From IMG/VR virus record IMGVR_UViG_3300031962_000001, positions 28,915 through 92,914 of that record: a stretch of 64,000 bases of DNA; one strand, 5' to 3'. Source of the DNA: a virus. Shown piece after piece: positions 17,163 to 24,680 of the stretch (position 1 is the stretch's first letter; every line of letters begins with the position of its first letter). Below the pieces are notes generated by a model. The model did not search any database. It was not told the origin of the DNA and saw nothing but the letters and a program-made list of their open reading frames with translations. The position numbers were made by a program, and so were the translations under genes.

Positions 17163-17552
17163 ATGACAATTCAGCAGCCGGACAGGAAGACGGTATTTGA
17201 CTTGGAGCAAATCATCAAAAGATGTTTTGAAGAATCTACGAAAGCTGGTGACATTCAAGTTTTGGACGAACACAATACTGAAATAGCTACGTTCGAAGTT
17301 CCAGCTTTGGAAGATAGAACCAACATAACTCTTTTGGTCAACATCGACAATGTCGCTATTCACATTTCTAGGACTATCATCGGCGAGCTTTACGAGCTGG
17401 AAGTCGTGAGGAAACTGGCCCCGTTCTTTCGGCAGTTCCGGAGCATGGAGCGAGACTTGATGTATCTTGAGGAACGCCAAGCTGCCGATACCGCAATGCT
17501 TGGACTCAGGATCACTCCTCCAGAACCTGCAAAGAAGGAGGAGAAGCCATGA
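17163..17552 (+). CDS. Hypothetical protein
   Basis: 129 residues, RBS TAGGAGGAAG before ATG. Acidic/helical with central strands (NITLLVNIDNVAIHISRT) and a P/K/E-rich end. No family recognised. It overlaps the next short basic gene by four bases and belongs to the replication operon by position. Confidence 0.55.
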   Translation: MTIQQPDRKTVFDLEQIIKRCFEESTKAGDIQVLDEHNTEIATFEVPALEDRTNITLLVNIDNVAIHISRTIIGELYELEVVRKLAPFFRQFRSMERDLMYLEERQAADTAMLGLRITPPEPAKKEEKP

Positions 17553-17680
17553 AACCGAAAGTATGGTGGCAAGATGAGGAAATATTCGAGCAGTACAAGC
17601 GCAGGAAGAAGCGAGTGCTCAAAAAGCTGAAGGCGAAAATGAAGATCGTGTTCAAGAAGAAACACAAGAAAGAGGAATAA
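17549..17680 (+). CDS. Short highly basic peptide (43 aa)
   Basis: The ATG at 17549 overlaps the previous stop (ATGA); RBS AAGGAGGAG upstream. The product starts MKPKVWWQDEEIFEQYKR and ends with a Lys-rich run containing KKKHKKEE. That run resembles the PKKKKKHKK tag of the HU-like and SSB proteins. Probably a nucleic-acid-binding accessory peptide. Coupling and RBS make it a credible gene despite its length. Confidence 0.55.
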   Translation: MKPKVWWQDEEIFEQYKRRKKRVLKKLKAKMKIVFKKKHKKEE

Positions 17681-17717
17681 ATTTCCTCACGCGTATATAT
17701 GTAGCGATCACGATCGC

Positions 17718-17733
17718 GTACGTGATCACGTAC
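17718..17733. promoter_or_regulatory. Perfect 16-bp palindrome
   Basis: GTACGTGATCACGTAC is fully self-complementary. Immediately upstream, GCGATC-AC-GATCGC (17704-17717) is another inverted repeat. Both lie in the 222-bp gap between two replication-operon genes. Candidate operator or origin element. Confidence 0.6.
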
Positions 17734-17775
17734 ATAGTTCGTCCAAATTTAGCTCAGCTCGACTAAAGTCTCGCT

Positions 17776-17831
17776 GATACTCTAAGATATTGCTCGCTTA
17801 CTCCGTAAGCTCGCTAATATCTTAGAGTATC
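17776..17831 (+). repeat. Long hairpin: perfect 16-bp arms with an inner 6-bp stem
   Basis: Arms GATACTCTAAGATATT (17776-17791) and AATATCTTAGAGTATC (17816-17831) are exact reverse complements. The 24-nt loop contains a second stem, GCTTAC (17796-17801) with GTAAGC (17805-17810). No T-tract follows, so it is not a standard terminator. Candidate origin cruciform, mRNA processing site or regulatory structure. Confidence 0.7.
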
Positions 17832-17845
17832 TTCAAATAAAGAAT

Positions 17846-17887
17846 ACGTGAACTGTCGGTAATGTAACGTGAACTCTCACAGATGTA
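17846..17887 (+). repeat. Two tandem 21-bp repeats upstream of the 17903 gene
   Basis: Two consecutive 21-bp units share ACGTGAAC at the left and ATGTA at the right, differing only in the middle; a third ACG follows. They end 15 bp before the next start codon. Spacing of two helical turns fits a protein binding the same DNA face twice. Confidence 0.55.
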
Positions 17888-17902
17888 ACGCCGGGGGCGA
17901 AA

Positions 17903-18553
17903 ATGCGTCGTCGCAGAAGAAAAAAGCCGCGTCGGTTTCCTAGACTCGATGTTCCGCTAGAGCTTAGGCACTACGAAAGAATCTTGAGAAGTGTATACAA
18001 CGAGTTAGCAATCAGACGCGACAAGCGGAAAATGTTTTTCCAGTTCGATGTTTACAGGACTAAGAGAGCTGGCAGAGCGGCAATCGCGTTTCTGGATTTG
18101 GCAAAGCTCCTCAAGAATCACAATATCGATCCTGGCTTGTATTTGAAAATCATGTGCAGATATGGCAAGTACAAAGAATCCACGTGGATGCCAAGTCCAG
18201 TGTGGCTTGCTAAAAAATCTACGCTGGAAAATTTCAAATGGGTCTATCGTAGGGAAGAGAGAAGTTATCCTTTGCATCTGCAATTCAAAAAGGAAATTTC
18301 TGGCTGGAGTATTTTCGACATCTACGCTTCGGTTAGAGATTCTGCAAGCATGTATCGGGACGCAGTCGAAAAAGTCGGGCTGCATCCGGACATGGCGACG
18401 GTTATGCTCAAGAAAGATCTGAGTCCATGGTTCATGGCAACGTCGCTTCTGATTTCTAAGGACAGCAAAGATTTCCTAGAATGCCTAGACCTGCTACGTA
18501 AAAACAAGAAGCTAAAAAAACTTGTGTTCAAGGCGTACAAGAAATCTTTCTAG
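17903..18553 (+). CDS. Hypothetical basic protein with N-terminal R-F-P-R-L tag
   Basis: 216 residues. It begins with a run of Arg/Lys followed by RRFPRL (17933-17944). The rest is a helical, Trp/Tyr-containing domain I do not recognise. The RBS CGGGGGCG precedes ATG. Located between a palindrome-rich gap and the DnaB-like helicase, so it may be a helicase loader, origin-binding or other replication accessory protein; inferred from context alone. Confidence 0.6.
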   Translation: MRRRRRKKPRRFPRLDVPLELRHYERILRSVYNELAIRRDKRKMFFQFDVYRTKRAGRAAIAFLDLAKLLKNHNIDPGLYLKIMCRYGKYKESTWMPSPVWLAKKSTLENFKWVYRREERSYPLHLQFKKEISGWSIFDIYASVRDSASMYRDAVEKVGLHPDMATVMLKKDLSPWFMATSLLISKDSKDFLECLDLLRKNKKLKKLVFKAYKKSF

Positions 18554-18580
18554 TCGTGTTTCATATAGCTAGGGAGGAAG
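18554..18580 (+). promoter_or_regulatory. TCGTGTTTCATATA promoter-like motif and RBS
   Basis: TCGTGTTTCATATA at 18554-18567 followed by AGGGAGGAAG, 15 nt before the GTG start of the replicative helicase. The spacing to the RBS is almost the same as in the copies at 29260 and 36229. If CATATA acts as a -10 box, the transcript would begin just before the RBS. Confidence 0.55.
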
Positions 18581-18582
18581 GC

Positions 18583-19923
18583 GTGTCTGAGGAATATTCA
18601 TGGAGTGAAAGTTTTCAACGCAAGTTGCTGGCTCTATACGTCCGCATACCGAACAAAACTTTTTCGATCATAGAGCCAAGCTATTTCACGAGTCCTGTCC
18701 ACAGTGAGATAGCGAAGGTGGCTTCCAGCGTTTACAACGGACACAACAAAGCCGAAGTCAGAATCTCCAAGCCGACGCTGATTTCTCTAGTGCGAGGATA
18801 TCTCGGCAAGAAGCGAGCGGAAGTCTGGCCTGGATACCGCAAGGAAATTCGGGACATCTACGAAGACGAACTCAAAGACAAAGACGTAATCCTTGGTCAA
18901 GCTCTGGCTTTCGCAAAAGAGCAGAAGTTCAGAGAGACACTAGTCCAAGCGGAAAAGGACATCAATGCAAAGCAATTCGACAGAGCGATAGCACGCTTCG
19001 ACAAGATGAAAGGATTTGGGGAAGATAGAGACGTAGGGCTGGAATTTTGGAGGAATGTGAAAACTTCTAAGCGTTGGTTGGAAGACAGAATGGGTCTGGT
19101 GGGCACATTCTATTTCAAAAAACTCGATAAGATGATGGGCGGTGGATTGGGTGGAGGAGAGCTTGGCATTGTCTTGGCTGGCGGCAAAGTTGGCAAATCT
19201 ACGATACTCGCTAGGTTCGCGGCTGGTGCAATGTGGCAGGGGAAGAACGCCGCAATAGCGACTGGAGAACTCTCAGACAAGAAGTATCGCAAACGCATAG
19301 ACTCGATGTTCACTGTGATTCCTGGTTGGAAGCTCACGAAATACAGCAAGGGATTCATGGAAGACAACAAGAAGCTCACTAGATCTCTGGAGAAAGCGCA
19401 ACGCAGATTGGAGCTGACGAAGAAGCAGGCGAAAGGAAGCCTCTGGATAAAACAGTGGCCTACGAACAAAGGCAAAGTCTCAGACATCGAAAACTGGCTC
19501 GATGCCCTGAAAGAAAACGGAGTAGAAATTGATATTCTGTTTGTGGACTATGTCCGAGTGTTTCGGCCTAGCGAGAAATTCGATGAGCAGAGGCTCTCGA
19601 TCGGAGCGGTCTGCATGGACTTGCGTGGCATCGCAGTGGCTAGAAATATTCCTGTGTGGACAGCGGCGCAGACAAACAGAGCGGCGCTATCCAAAGCAAG
19701 CATCGGTGCGGAGGATATGGCAGAGGACATTAGCCAATTCTGGACTCTGGATTTCTTGGTAGCCTTGTGCCAAACGGAGAACGAATCGTTGAAGGACCCT
19801 GAGCGAGCAAGACTATTTCTAACGGCGGCAAGAGACGCTGGCAGAGGTGGCATTGTAAACATCAAACTGAAGCGCGACATCTTCAGAGTCTGGGAACAAG
19901 AGGACGGTAGACATAGGTCATGA
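18583..19923 (+). CDS. DnaB-like replicative helicase
   Basis: 447 residues from the GTG at 18583, chosen because AGGGAGGAAG lies just upstream; an earlier in-frame GTG at 18556 falls inside the promoter-like motif. RecA-fold core: Walker A AGGKVGKST at 199-207, Walker B ILFVDY near 318-323, and AAQTNR (sensor) with ARDAGRGG near the end, as in DnaB/gp41-type helicases. The N-terminal ~160 residues match a DnaB-type N-domain in size. It overlaps the primase gene by 4 nt, a common helicase-primase pairing. Confidence 0.85.
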   Translation: MSEEYSWSESFQRKLLALYVRIPNKTFSIIEPSYFTSPVHSEIAKVASSVYNGHNKAEVRISKPTLISLVRGYLGKKRAEVWPGYRKEIRDIYEDELKDKDVILGQALAFAKEQKFRETLVQAEKDINAKQFDRAIARFDKMKGFGEDRDVGLEFWRNVKTSKRWLEDRMGLVGTFYFKKLDKMMGGGLGGGELGIVLAGGKVGKSTILARFAAGAMWQGKNAAIATGELSDKKYRKRIDSMFTVIPGWKLTKYSKGFMEDNKKLTRSLEKAQRRLELTKKQAKGSLWIKQWPTNKGKVSDIENWLDALKENGVEIDILFVDYVRVFRPSEKFDEQRLSIGAVCMDLRGIAVARNIPVWTAAQTNRAALSKASIGAEDMAEDISQFWTLDFLVALCQTENESLKDPERARLFLTAARDAGRGGIVNIKLKRDIFRVWEQEDGRHRS

Positions 19924-20837
19924 AAGATATTTCACAATACTTCGCCAGAGTTTGGCAGACTAGGGAAGGCTGGCATGCCAACTGTCCTCGCTGCGCAGAC
20001 GGTGAAAGAAAATTCTACTGGAACGTAGACAAGGAAGTTGGATGCTGCTTCCATCACGATTGCCAGTGGTACTACAGCAAAGGCGGAGTAACTATTGCTA
20101 GGGCCTCCGCGTTCTTCTCGTCGGCTGGGCTGGCACTGCAAATCCCAGATGTGGTGGAATCAGAAGGCGAAGCAGAAGTCCAGCTACCAGAGGAATTCAA
20201 AGTCGTAGGCTCTCTGGAGCCGGAGCTCAAGGAAACGCTTTACGCCTATCTCGAGTCCAGAGACTTAGGCAAGAAAATCGTGAAGGCCGCTCGCGTCGGC
20301 TATTGCAAGTCGGGACGCTGGTGGGGATACCTGGTCTTCCCGGTCTTCAACGACGAAGGGAAAGTGGTCTACTGGCAAGGCAGACGCTTCAAGGAACGTG
20401 AACCGAAGTTCTACAATCCAAAATCTAGCCAGAAATCCGAGCTCGTGTACCGCATCAATCCAAACGTCAGGCCTCGCAAAATCGTATTGGTAGAATCCAT
20501 CATCAACACACTCACGATAGACAGCGTGCAATCTGACCCGACTGTCGTGATGGCAATCCTTGGCAGTAGTCTGTCGGAAATCCAGAAGCAATATATCCTC
20601 AGGTTTGAAAAGCGTCTCAAGGAAGTCTGCATCGCCATGGATGGAGACAAGCGCAGGGAAGGAGTCGAAATGGCAGAACAGTTTTGGGCGGCAGGCATTC
20701 GCAGTACGATAGCGCCTATACCGGATGGCGAGGACATCAACAGCCTAGGCCGGAAAGAAGCTTTGCGAAGAATTTCTCGTGCTGAGGTGTTTCATAAGGG
20801 TAGCAGGTCGGAGATCATAACTAGGAAGATCGCATGA
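19920..20837 (+). CDS. DnaG-like primase (zinc-binding plus TOPRIM)
   Basis: 305 residues. N-terminal zinc motif: CPRC at residues 22-25 and C-C-F-H-H-D-C near 42-48. TOPRIM core: VLVES with its glutamate, then AMDGDKRREG (D-x-D) and PDGEDINSL. It makes RNA primers for lagging-strand synthesis, acting with the overlapping helicase. Shorter than cellular DnaG and lacking a clear helicase-binding C domain. The promoter-like GTGTTTCATA at 20787 lies inside its last codons. Confidence 0.85.
   Translation: MKDISQYFARVWQTREGWHANCPRCADGERKFYWNVDKEVGCCFHHDCQWYYSKGGVTIARASAFFSSAGLALQIPDVVESEGEAEVQLPEEFKVVGSLEPELKETLYAYLESRDLGKKIVKAARVGYCKSGRWWGYLVFPVFNDEGKVVYWQGRRFKEREPKFYNPKSSQKSELVYRINPNVRPRKIVLVESIINTLTIDSVQSDPTVVMAILGSSLSEIQKQYILRFEKRLKEVCIAMDGDKRREGVEMAEQFWAAGIRSTIAPIPDGEDINSLGRKEALRRISRAEVFHKGSRSEIITRKIA
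20787..20796 (+). promoter_or_regulatory. GTGTTTCATA, weaker intragenic copy of the promoter-like motif
   Basis: Matches the core of the five upstream motifs but lies within the primase 3' end, 38 nt before the LAGLIDADG gene and without the tight RBS spacing. Could be a promoter for that gene and the RNA region after it, or chance. Confidence 0.3.
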
Positions 20838-21106
20838 TCGACAGAAAATATCTAGCTGGGCTCTTTGACGGGAGAGGGCACATAGAACTCCTAGAAAATG
20901 GCGGGATGCGAGTGCATATTCGCATGGGCGGTGATGTACCCATGCTTCTGAAAGAGGAATTTGGCGGGACCTGTTTCAAGAACGGCAAAAAATGGTGGTT
21001 TCGGGTGCAGGGGGAAAATGCCCGTTTTCTGCTCAGCGAAATTTTGCCCTATTTGCGGGTGACCAAAAAACGGGTCAAAAAGCTGATGGCGAAAAATGGG
21101 CTGTGA
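20834..21106 (+). CDS. Small LAGLIDADG-family protein
   Basis: 90 residues with one LAGLIDADG-like motif at the N terminus (YLAGLFDGRGHIEL) and the family-typical ILPYLRVTKKR near the end. A single motif implies it works as a dimer, either as a homing endonuclease or an RNA-splicing maturase. It overlaps the primase stop by 4 nt and lies directly before the 1.1-kb hairpin-rich non-coding block, a neighbour of interest for either role. The acidic residue of the motif is present. Confidence 0.7.
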   Translation: MIDRKYLAGLFDGRGHIELLENGGMRVHIRMGGDVPMLLKEEFGGTCFKNGKKWWFRVQGENARFLLSEILPYLRVTKKRVKKLMAKNGL

Positions 21107-21227
21107 TTCGCAGAGCAGGAGCGGCGAAGAAAAGGCTTTACAAGGGGCTTGCCAAGTAGTATGATTTTACTAGTGGTAGAGGTTAGGTTAGTTACTTAAA
21201 ACTAACTTATGTTCTTTGAAAAATAAA

Positions 21228-21556
21228 GGTTCCAGCAAGCAAGGCCGAGCGGGGAAACGCAAACCTGCAGACTAAATGTGCCGACGCTTAACAAGGCGCA
21301 AGCATGTTACAGATACTAGGGGTAGCAAACTACCGGCAAAGTATACGCAAGGCAATAATGCTGAAAGCGCCGATTCCTGACAAGGACTTTTGTGCGCCCA
21401 CCGTAACCGTGCTGTAAGCATACCGCGCTCTGCGAAGAGCAAAATAATAAGGTGTGCGAAAGCGTGACGTGCGACTTAGGTTGCGCCGATCGCGAGGCAA
21501 TTAAGGTGTGGGCAATAGCAAACATCGGACCGTAAGTAAGCATGTTTTTTGGAACC
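21228..21556 (+). ncRNA. Candidate structured RNA, domain 1
   Basis: About 330 nt closed by GGTTCCA (21228-21234) and TGGAACC (21550-21556). Inside are clean hairpins: GGTAG-CAAA-CTACC (21321-21334), GCTCT-GCGA-AGAGC with a GNRA loop (21427-21440), and TCCT-GACA-AGGA near 21375. Purine-rich loops (GAAA, GCAA, AATAATAAGG) are frequent. No convincing protein-coding frame exists. A 7-bp hairpin GTTAGTT/AACTAAC (21187-21206) lies just upstream. Class unknown; size and style resemble large ornate phage RNAs such as GOLLD or ROOL, but I cannot match a consensus by eye. Confidence 0.5.
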
Positions 21557-21571
21557 CAAATCGCGAATGAC

Positions 21572-21594
21572 GGTAGAAACCTCCCGTTTCTACC
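21572..21594 (+). terminator. Strong 9-bp hairpin between the two RNA domains
   Basis: GGTAGAAAC-CTCCC-GTTTCTACC is a perfect 9-bp stem with a 5-nt loop. No T-tract follows, so it may be a structural element or processing site rather than an intrinsic terminator. Confidence 0.4.
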
Positions 21595-21630
21595 AGCAGG
21601 AAAACATAAAACTCTTAACCTTTATATACG

Positions 21631-21960
21631 CTTGCCCAGCGGGATGCCGCACCAACGGCAAGTGTAGAAGCAAATGCCTCACGGCGGGGATGCGTCCTAT
21701 AGCGTAGAGTGAGAGGGTGAAAAATATTCCAGCGTTGCGAGTCATTCGCAGGAGAGTGCAGTCGTGCAGTGTCGTTGCTTGGGGCAGTTAGTTCGCTATC
21801 CATCTCCGTGATAGCGGTGGAGGCCCGGCGATACTTGCATGTGCGATACGCTCTGGTTAGCACGCGCCACATAGAATGGAATGCGGGATCAGAAAACGGC
21901 AAAAGGATTAGTCGCTAGTCCAAGATATGAGCGAACCGTGGTATGTCCCACGTAAAATAA
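21631..21960 (+). ncRNA. Candidate structured RNA, domain 2
   Basis: Contains CTTGCC (21631-21636) pairing with GGCAAG (21657-21662) around an inner GCGG-GATG-CCGC hairpin. It also has CGCTATC (21794-21800) pairing with GATAGCG (21810-21816), and CGTGG-TATGTC-CCACG near 21937-21952. No coding frame on either strand looks like protein. It may continue domain 1 as one RNA of roughly 700 nt. Function unknown. Confidence 0.45.
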
Positions 21961-22006
21961 ATGTAGTGAAATGGCACCGTTGTTTTTGGTAGTACCTAAC
22001 TTCAGC

Positions 22007-22083
22007 TCGCTGTCGAGAATCAGGCCCGTCAGCCACTCTGGCGGATACCGCATGAGTACTCTAGGAAAGTTCTCGACTAGCGA
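22007..22083 (+). promoter_or_regulatory. Long imperfect hairpin upstream of the FtsK-like gene
   Basis: TCGCTGTCGAGAA (22007-22019) pairs with TTCTCGACTAGCGA (22070-22083), interrupted by a single small bulge. A GCC-ACTCT-GGC hairpin lies inside. It may be the 3' domain of the upstream RNA or a leader element. Confidence 0.45.
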
Positions 22084-22118
22084 CGTGGGAGTTCTGCTCG
22101 TCAGAATTCCCTCGCCGC

Positions 22119-22144
22119 TTGAAAAGGCGGAAACGTAGTATAAT
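22119..22144 (+). promoter_or_regulatory. Sigma70-like promoter for the FtsK-like gene
   Basis: A perfect -10 box TATAAT at 22139-22144. TTGAAA at 22119-22124 could be the -35, but the spacing is only 14 nt, so it may be a -10-driven or activator-dependent promoter. This is the only consensus bacterial -10 noticed next to a gene start in the window. Confidence 0.45.
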
Positions 22145-22152
22145 GCTGACTA

Positions 22153-22169
22153 GCTAGACGCTGTCTAGC
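22153..22169 (+). promoter_or_regulatory. Leader hairpin before the FtsK-like RBS
   Basis: GCTAGAC-GCT-GTCTAGC is a perfect 7-bp stem starting 9 nt after the TATAAT box and ending 5 nt before AAGGAG. It could protect the mRNA 5' end or bind a regulator. Confidence 0.45.
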
Positions 22170-22188
22170 ATAAAAAGGAGAAAGTGAA

Positions 22189-23619
22189 ATGAGAACCAAA
22201 GAAGAATGGCTTGAGAACCTGATGTGCTGCGAAGGCTGCAAAGTGTTGGGCGAAGGCAAAGTCGGTTGCTTCTGGAAGAAACAGCATTGTCCGTTGTGTG
22301 GCAAGGCTACTTCGAAATTCAAGAAGCTGAACGGCAAGAAGGGCGAGAAAATCCTTCGCTTCCCCCGCGAGGCTAGCACGGCAACGAAACAGCAAGTGGC
22401 GATCATGAAACAGATCAACGACCGCTGCCGCGACTTCGATTGCCCGGGAAAAGTGGTGGACGTTATCACTGGTCCCGTGGTTACCGAATACGTTTTCGAG
22501 CCTGACCGGTTCACCCGCGTCAAGAAGCTGAAGGGCCTGAACGAGGAACTTTCGCTGACACTGAGCAAGCCGGAACTCGGCATCGGCTCTGTGGAAACCG
22601 TCACCATCCGCCGCATCGCAGGCAGAGCAGCCATCGGCATCTCAGTGCCGAATCCAGACCGTAAGATGGTCAGCTTCAAGGATTGCCTGAAAAATGTCAT
22701 CGCACATCGAGACGACATGGAATTGCCGCTCAACATGGGCGTCACTTCCACGGGCGAACCTTATGTGGAGGACCTCGCCACGATGCCGCATCTGCTTATC
22801 GGTGGTAGCACTGGCACTGGCAAGTCGGTATACCTTAATGCTTTGCTGACCAGCTTGCTCTATATCCGCTCGCCGAAGCAACTCTGGCTCTACATGATCG
22901 ACCCGAAATCTGTGGAGCTCTTTCCATACAAAGGTCTGCCGCACCTCAAGCGCGACCCGGTCAACGATGTGTACGAGGCGCTCAGCGTCATGGACACGAT
23001 CGAACAGGAAATGCGCCGTCGCACTAACAACCTCCACATCAACAAAGCTAAGGATATCAAGGAACTCAACACGCGCATCAAGGGCGAGGTTGCCGAGCTC
23101 AGAAAGCAAGGCAAGGAAGAGGAAGCCAAGAAGCGCGAAGCCGATCTCTGGCCCTACATTATATTGGTCATCGATGAGATGGCTGATCTGGTGCTGGCAG
23201 AGAAGAAAATGTTCACCCAGAAGCTGGCGTGCATTTCCCAGATGGCTCGCGCCGCTGGCATCTGCATCATCAGCGCAACCCAGCGTCCGTCTGTGGACGT
23301 GCTGCCGGGAAAAATCAAGGTGAACTTCCCCGCTCGCGTCTGCTTCCGCGTGCCTAGCGCCGTGGATGGCAAGACGGTGCTGAACTACAAGGGAGCGGAA
23401 ACGCTGCTGGGCAAGGGCGACTGCTTTTTGGTGTCGCCTAACAAGGCTGGTCTCCAGCGCATCCACGTCCCCTACTGCACTCCGGCCGATCGCGACGAAA
23501 TGCTGAAAATCTCGCTGGAATTCGGGCACGTCCTGAAAGTCCCGGCGGATTCTATGGAAGTCGCCGCTCCGGTCGTGGAGAAGAAAAACGGCAAGCCTGC
23601 CTCCAAGCTGGTCAACTAG
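22189..23619 (+). CDS. FtsK/SpoIIIE-type DNA translocase with N-terminal zinc finger and RFPR tag
   Basis: 476 residues. A Cys-rich zinc motif at 13-37 (CCEGC, CPLC) is followed by LRFPREA at 56-62. Then come the FtsK alpha/beta motor: Walker A GGSTGTGKS (205-213), MIDPKSVELF (236-245), Walker B LVIDE (326-330) and ATQRPSVDV (~365). Its close likeness to chromosomal FtsK motors is unusual for a phage; there is no membrane domain and no clear gamma (KOPS-reading) domain. Codons are CGC/CTG/CCG-rich, unlike the AGA/CTA-rich neighbours, suggesting recent transfer. It could pump phage DNA or strip proteins from it. Confidence 0.9.
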   Translation: MRTKEEWLENLMCCEGCKVLGEGKVGCFWKKQHCPLCGKATSKFKKLNGKKGEKILRFPREASTATKQQVAIMKQINDRCRDFDCPGKVVDVITGPVVTEYVFEPDRFTRVKKLKGLNEELSLTLSKPELGIGSVETVTIRRIAGRAAIGISVPNPDRKMVSFKDCLKNVIAHRDDMELPLNMGVTSTGEPYVEDLATMPHLLIGGSTGTGKSVYLNALLTSLLYIRSPKQLWLYMIDPKSVELFPYKGLPHLKRDPVNDVYEALSVMDTIEQEMRRRTNNLHINKAKDIKELNTRIKGEVAELRKQGKEEEAKKREADLWPYIILVIDEMADLVLAEKKMFTQKLACISQMARAAGICIISATQRPSVDVLPGKIKVNFPARVCFRVPSAVDGKTVLNYKGAETLLGKGDCFLVSPNKAGLQRIHVPYCTPADRDEMLKISLEFGHVLKVPADSMEVAAPVVEKKNGKPASKLVN

Positions 23620-23629
23620 GAGGTGACTT

Positions 23630-23878
23630 ATGGCTATCACGAAACAAGTCACATACGATTTGGATTGTGAAGGACCTTGCAAGCGCAAAATCAGCAAGTC
23701 CATTCCCAAGGATTGGGCTCGGCTGAAAATCCTGCCAGCAATACAGCAGCCGGGAAGACCGGCTCACTACTATGTTAGCTGTCTGTGCTTCGACTGCCAG
23801 ATGAAGGCTATCAAGCTTCTCCAAACAGCCGGATACAAAATCTCATTCGTGGAGGGAAAAGATGAACAGCGATCTTGA
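23630..23878 (+). CDS. Small four-cysteine protein
   Basis: 82 residues with a strong RBS (CTAGGAGGTG). Cysteines at CEGPC (residues 13-17) and CLCFDC (residues ~51-56) suggest a zinc-binding fold. It follows the FtsK-like gene by 10 nt and shares its codon style. Function not recognised. Confidence 0.55.
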   Translation: MAITKQVTYDLDCEGPCKRKISKSIPKDWARLKILPAIQQPGRPAHYYVSCLCFDCQMKAIKLLQTAGYKISFVEGKDEQRS

Positions 23879-24065
23879 TCTGATCGCCGCTCGTAGCTTG
23901 TGGAACCACACAAAGGATGGCTATGCTGCCTTGCGCCTGAAACGGTTCAGCGCTAGCAAGGCAGTAGCCAAGGTGCTAGCGGGGAGGTCGTATGAGGCCT
24001 TACCCCGCTGGGTTAAGGCAAGGCTAAAGGCCGACGCCCGTGCTGCCCGTAGCCTAACAAGGTAA
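23862..24065 (+). CDS. Small basic hypothetical protein
   Basis: 67 residues, Arg/Lys/Ala-rich and helical (RSLWNHTKDGYAALRLKRFS). It overlaps the previous gene by 17 nt with RBS GGAGGGAAAAG. It could be a small DNA-binding protein, but no family is recognised. Confidence 0.45.
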   Translation: MNSDLDLIAARSLWNHTKDGYAALRLKRFSASKAVAKVLAGRSYEALPRWVKARLKADARAARSLTR

Positions 24066-24067
24066 GC

Positions 24068-24478
24068 ATGGACCGCCCTATAGTAGCGGTGCTGGAAACA
24101 ATGTGGGGATACCGGTCCGGCCGCGCCCCGCGCTGGTTCCGTATCAACCCGCAGAACGCTTCTGGCCGTAGGCTATACAAACTCATAGGCGAAGAAAATT
24201 CTCATCGCCTCCTTGTCACCAATGCTTGCCGTGAACTAGTCACAAGCGCAAAGCGCCACGGCAAGCCGGACCCGGATTGGCTTCTGGAAAACCTTATCCG
24301 GCTTGACCCGCACCTTATATTAGTGTGTGGCAACGTAGCCCAAAAAGCCTACAAAGCCTGTGGCTATGTTCCGCTTCGCAAGTCACGCGTGCTCCACATA
24401 GCGCATCCGGCCGCACGCAACTGGACCAAGAAACGTCTGAGAGAAGTGCAAAGGAGAATAGCAAATGGATCACGATGA
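24068..24478 (+). CDS. Uracil-DNA glycosylase superfamily-like protein
   Basis: 136 residues. The pattern LLVTNACRELV (residues ~48-58), LILVCGNVAQKAY (~82-94) and HIAHPAARNW (~110-119) follows the order of UDG-fold motifs (substrate loop, central strand plus helix, final His-containing loop). No Fe-S cysteine set. In a phage with probable base modification it might process or spare altered bases rather than remove uracil. Fold-level call only; activity unproven. Confidence 0.5.
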   Translation: MDRPIVAVLETMWGYRSGRAPRWFRINPQNASGRRLYKLIGEENSHRLLVTNACRELVTSAKRHGKPDPDWLLENLIRLDPHLILVCGNVAQKAYKACGYVPLRKSRVLHIAHPAARNWTKKRLREVQRRIANGSR

Positions 24479-24680
24479 TCGATGCGAGTGCGAGAAGCCC
24501 GGATATTTCTGCAGTGGAGTGAAAGGCATCATAGCGCACATCCACAACGGCCACATCGTAGGCACGGTAGAACGCTGCGACACTTGTGGCATCTACGCCT
24601 CTGACGCTGACGCGGAGCGTATGCTTGAGAAGTATCTTTTCGGTCAGAAGAATGGGCCAGCAAAGGAGATAGAAAAATGA
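24465..24680 (+). CDS. Small Cys-rich hypothetical protein
   Basis: 71 residues. CECEKPGYFC at the N terminus and CDTC near residue 39 suggest zinc binding. It overlaps the UDG-like gene by 14 nt and the next gene by 4 nt, consistent with coupled translation. No family recognised. Confidence 0.5.
   Translation: MDHDDRCECEKPGYFCSGVKGIIAHIHNGHIVGTVERCDTCGIYASDADAERMLEKYLFGQKNGPAKEIEK

Noticed and set aside
21261-21930. Group I intron: GCAGACTAAATGTG resembles the R element, and CTAGTCCAAGATAT resembles parts of the S element
   Set aside because: The two are about 640 nt apart, the S-like bases are in the wrong order (TAGTCC before AAGATA), and no interrupted gene flanks the block. Kept as an unclassified structured RNA.
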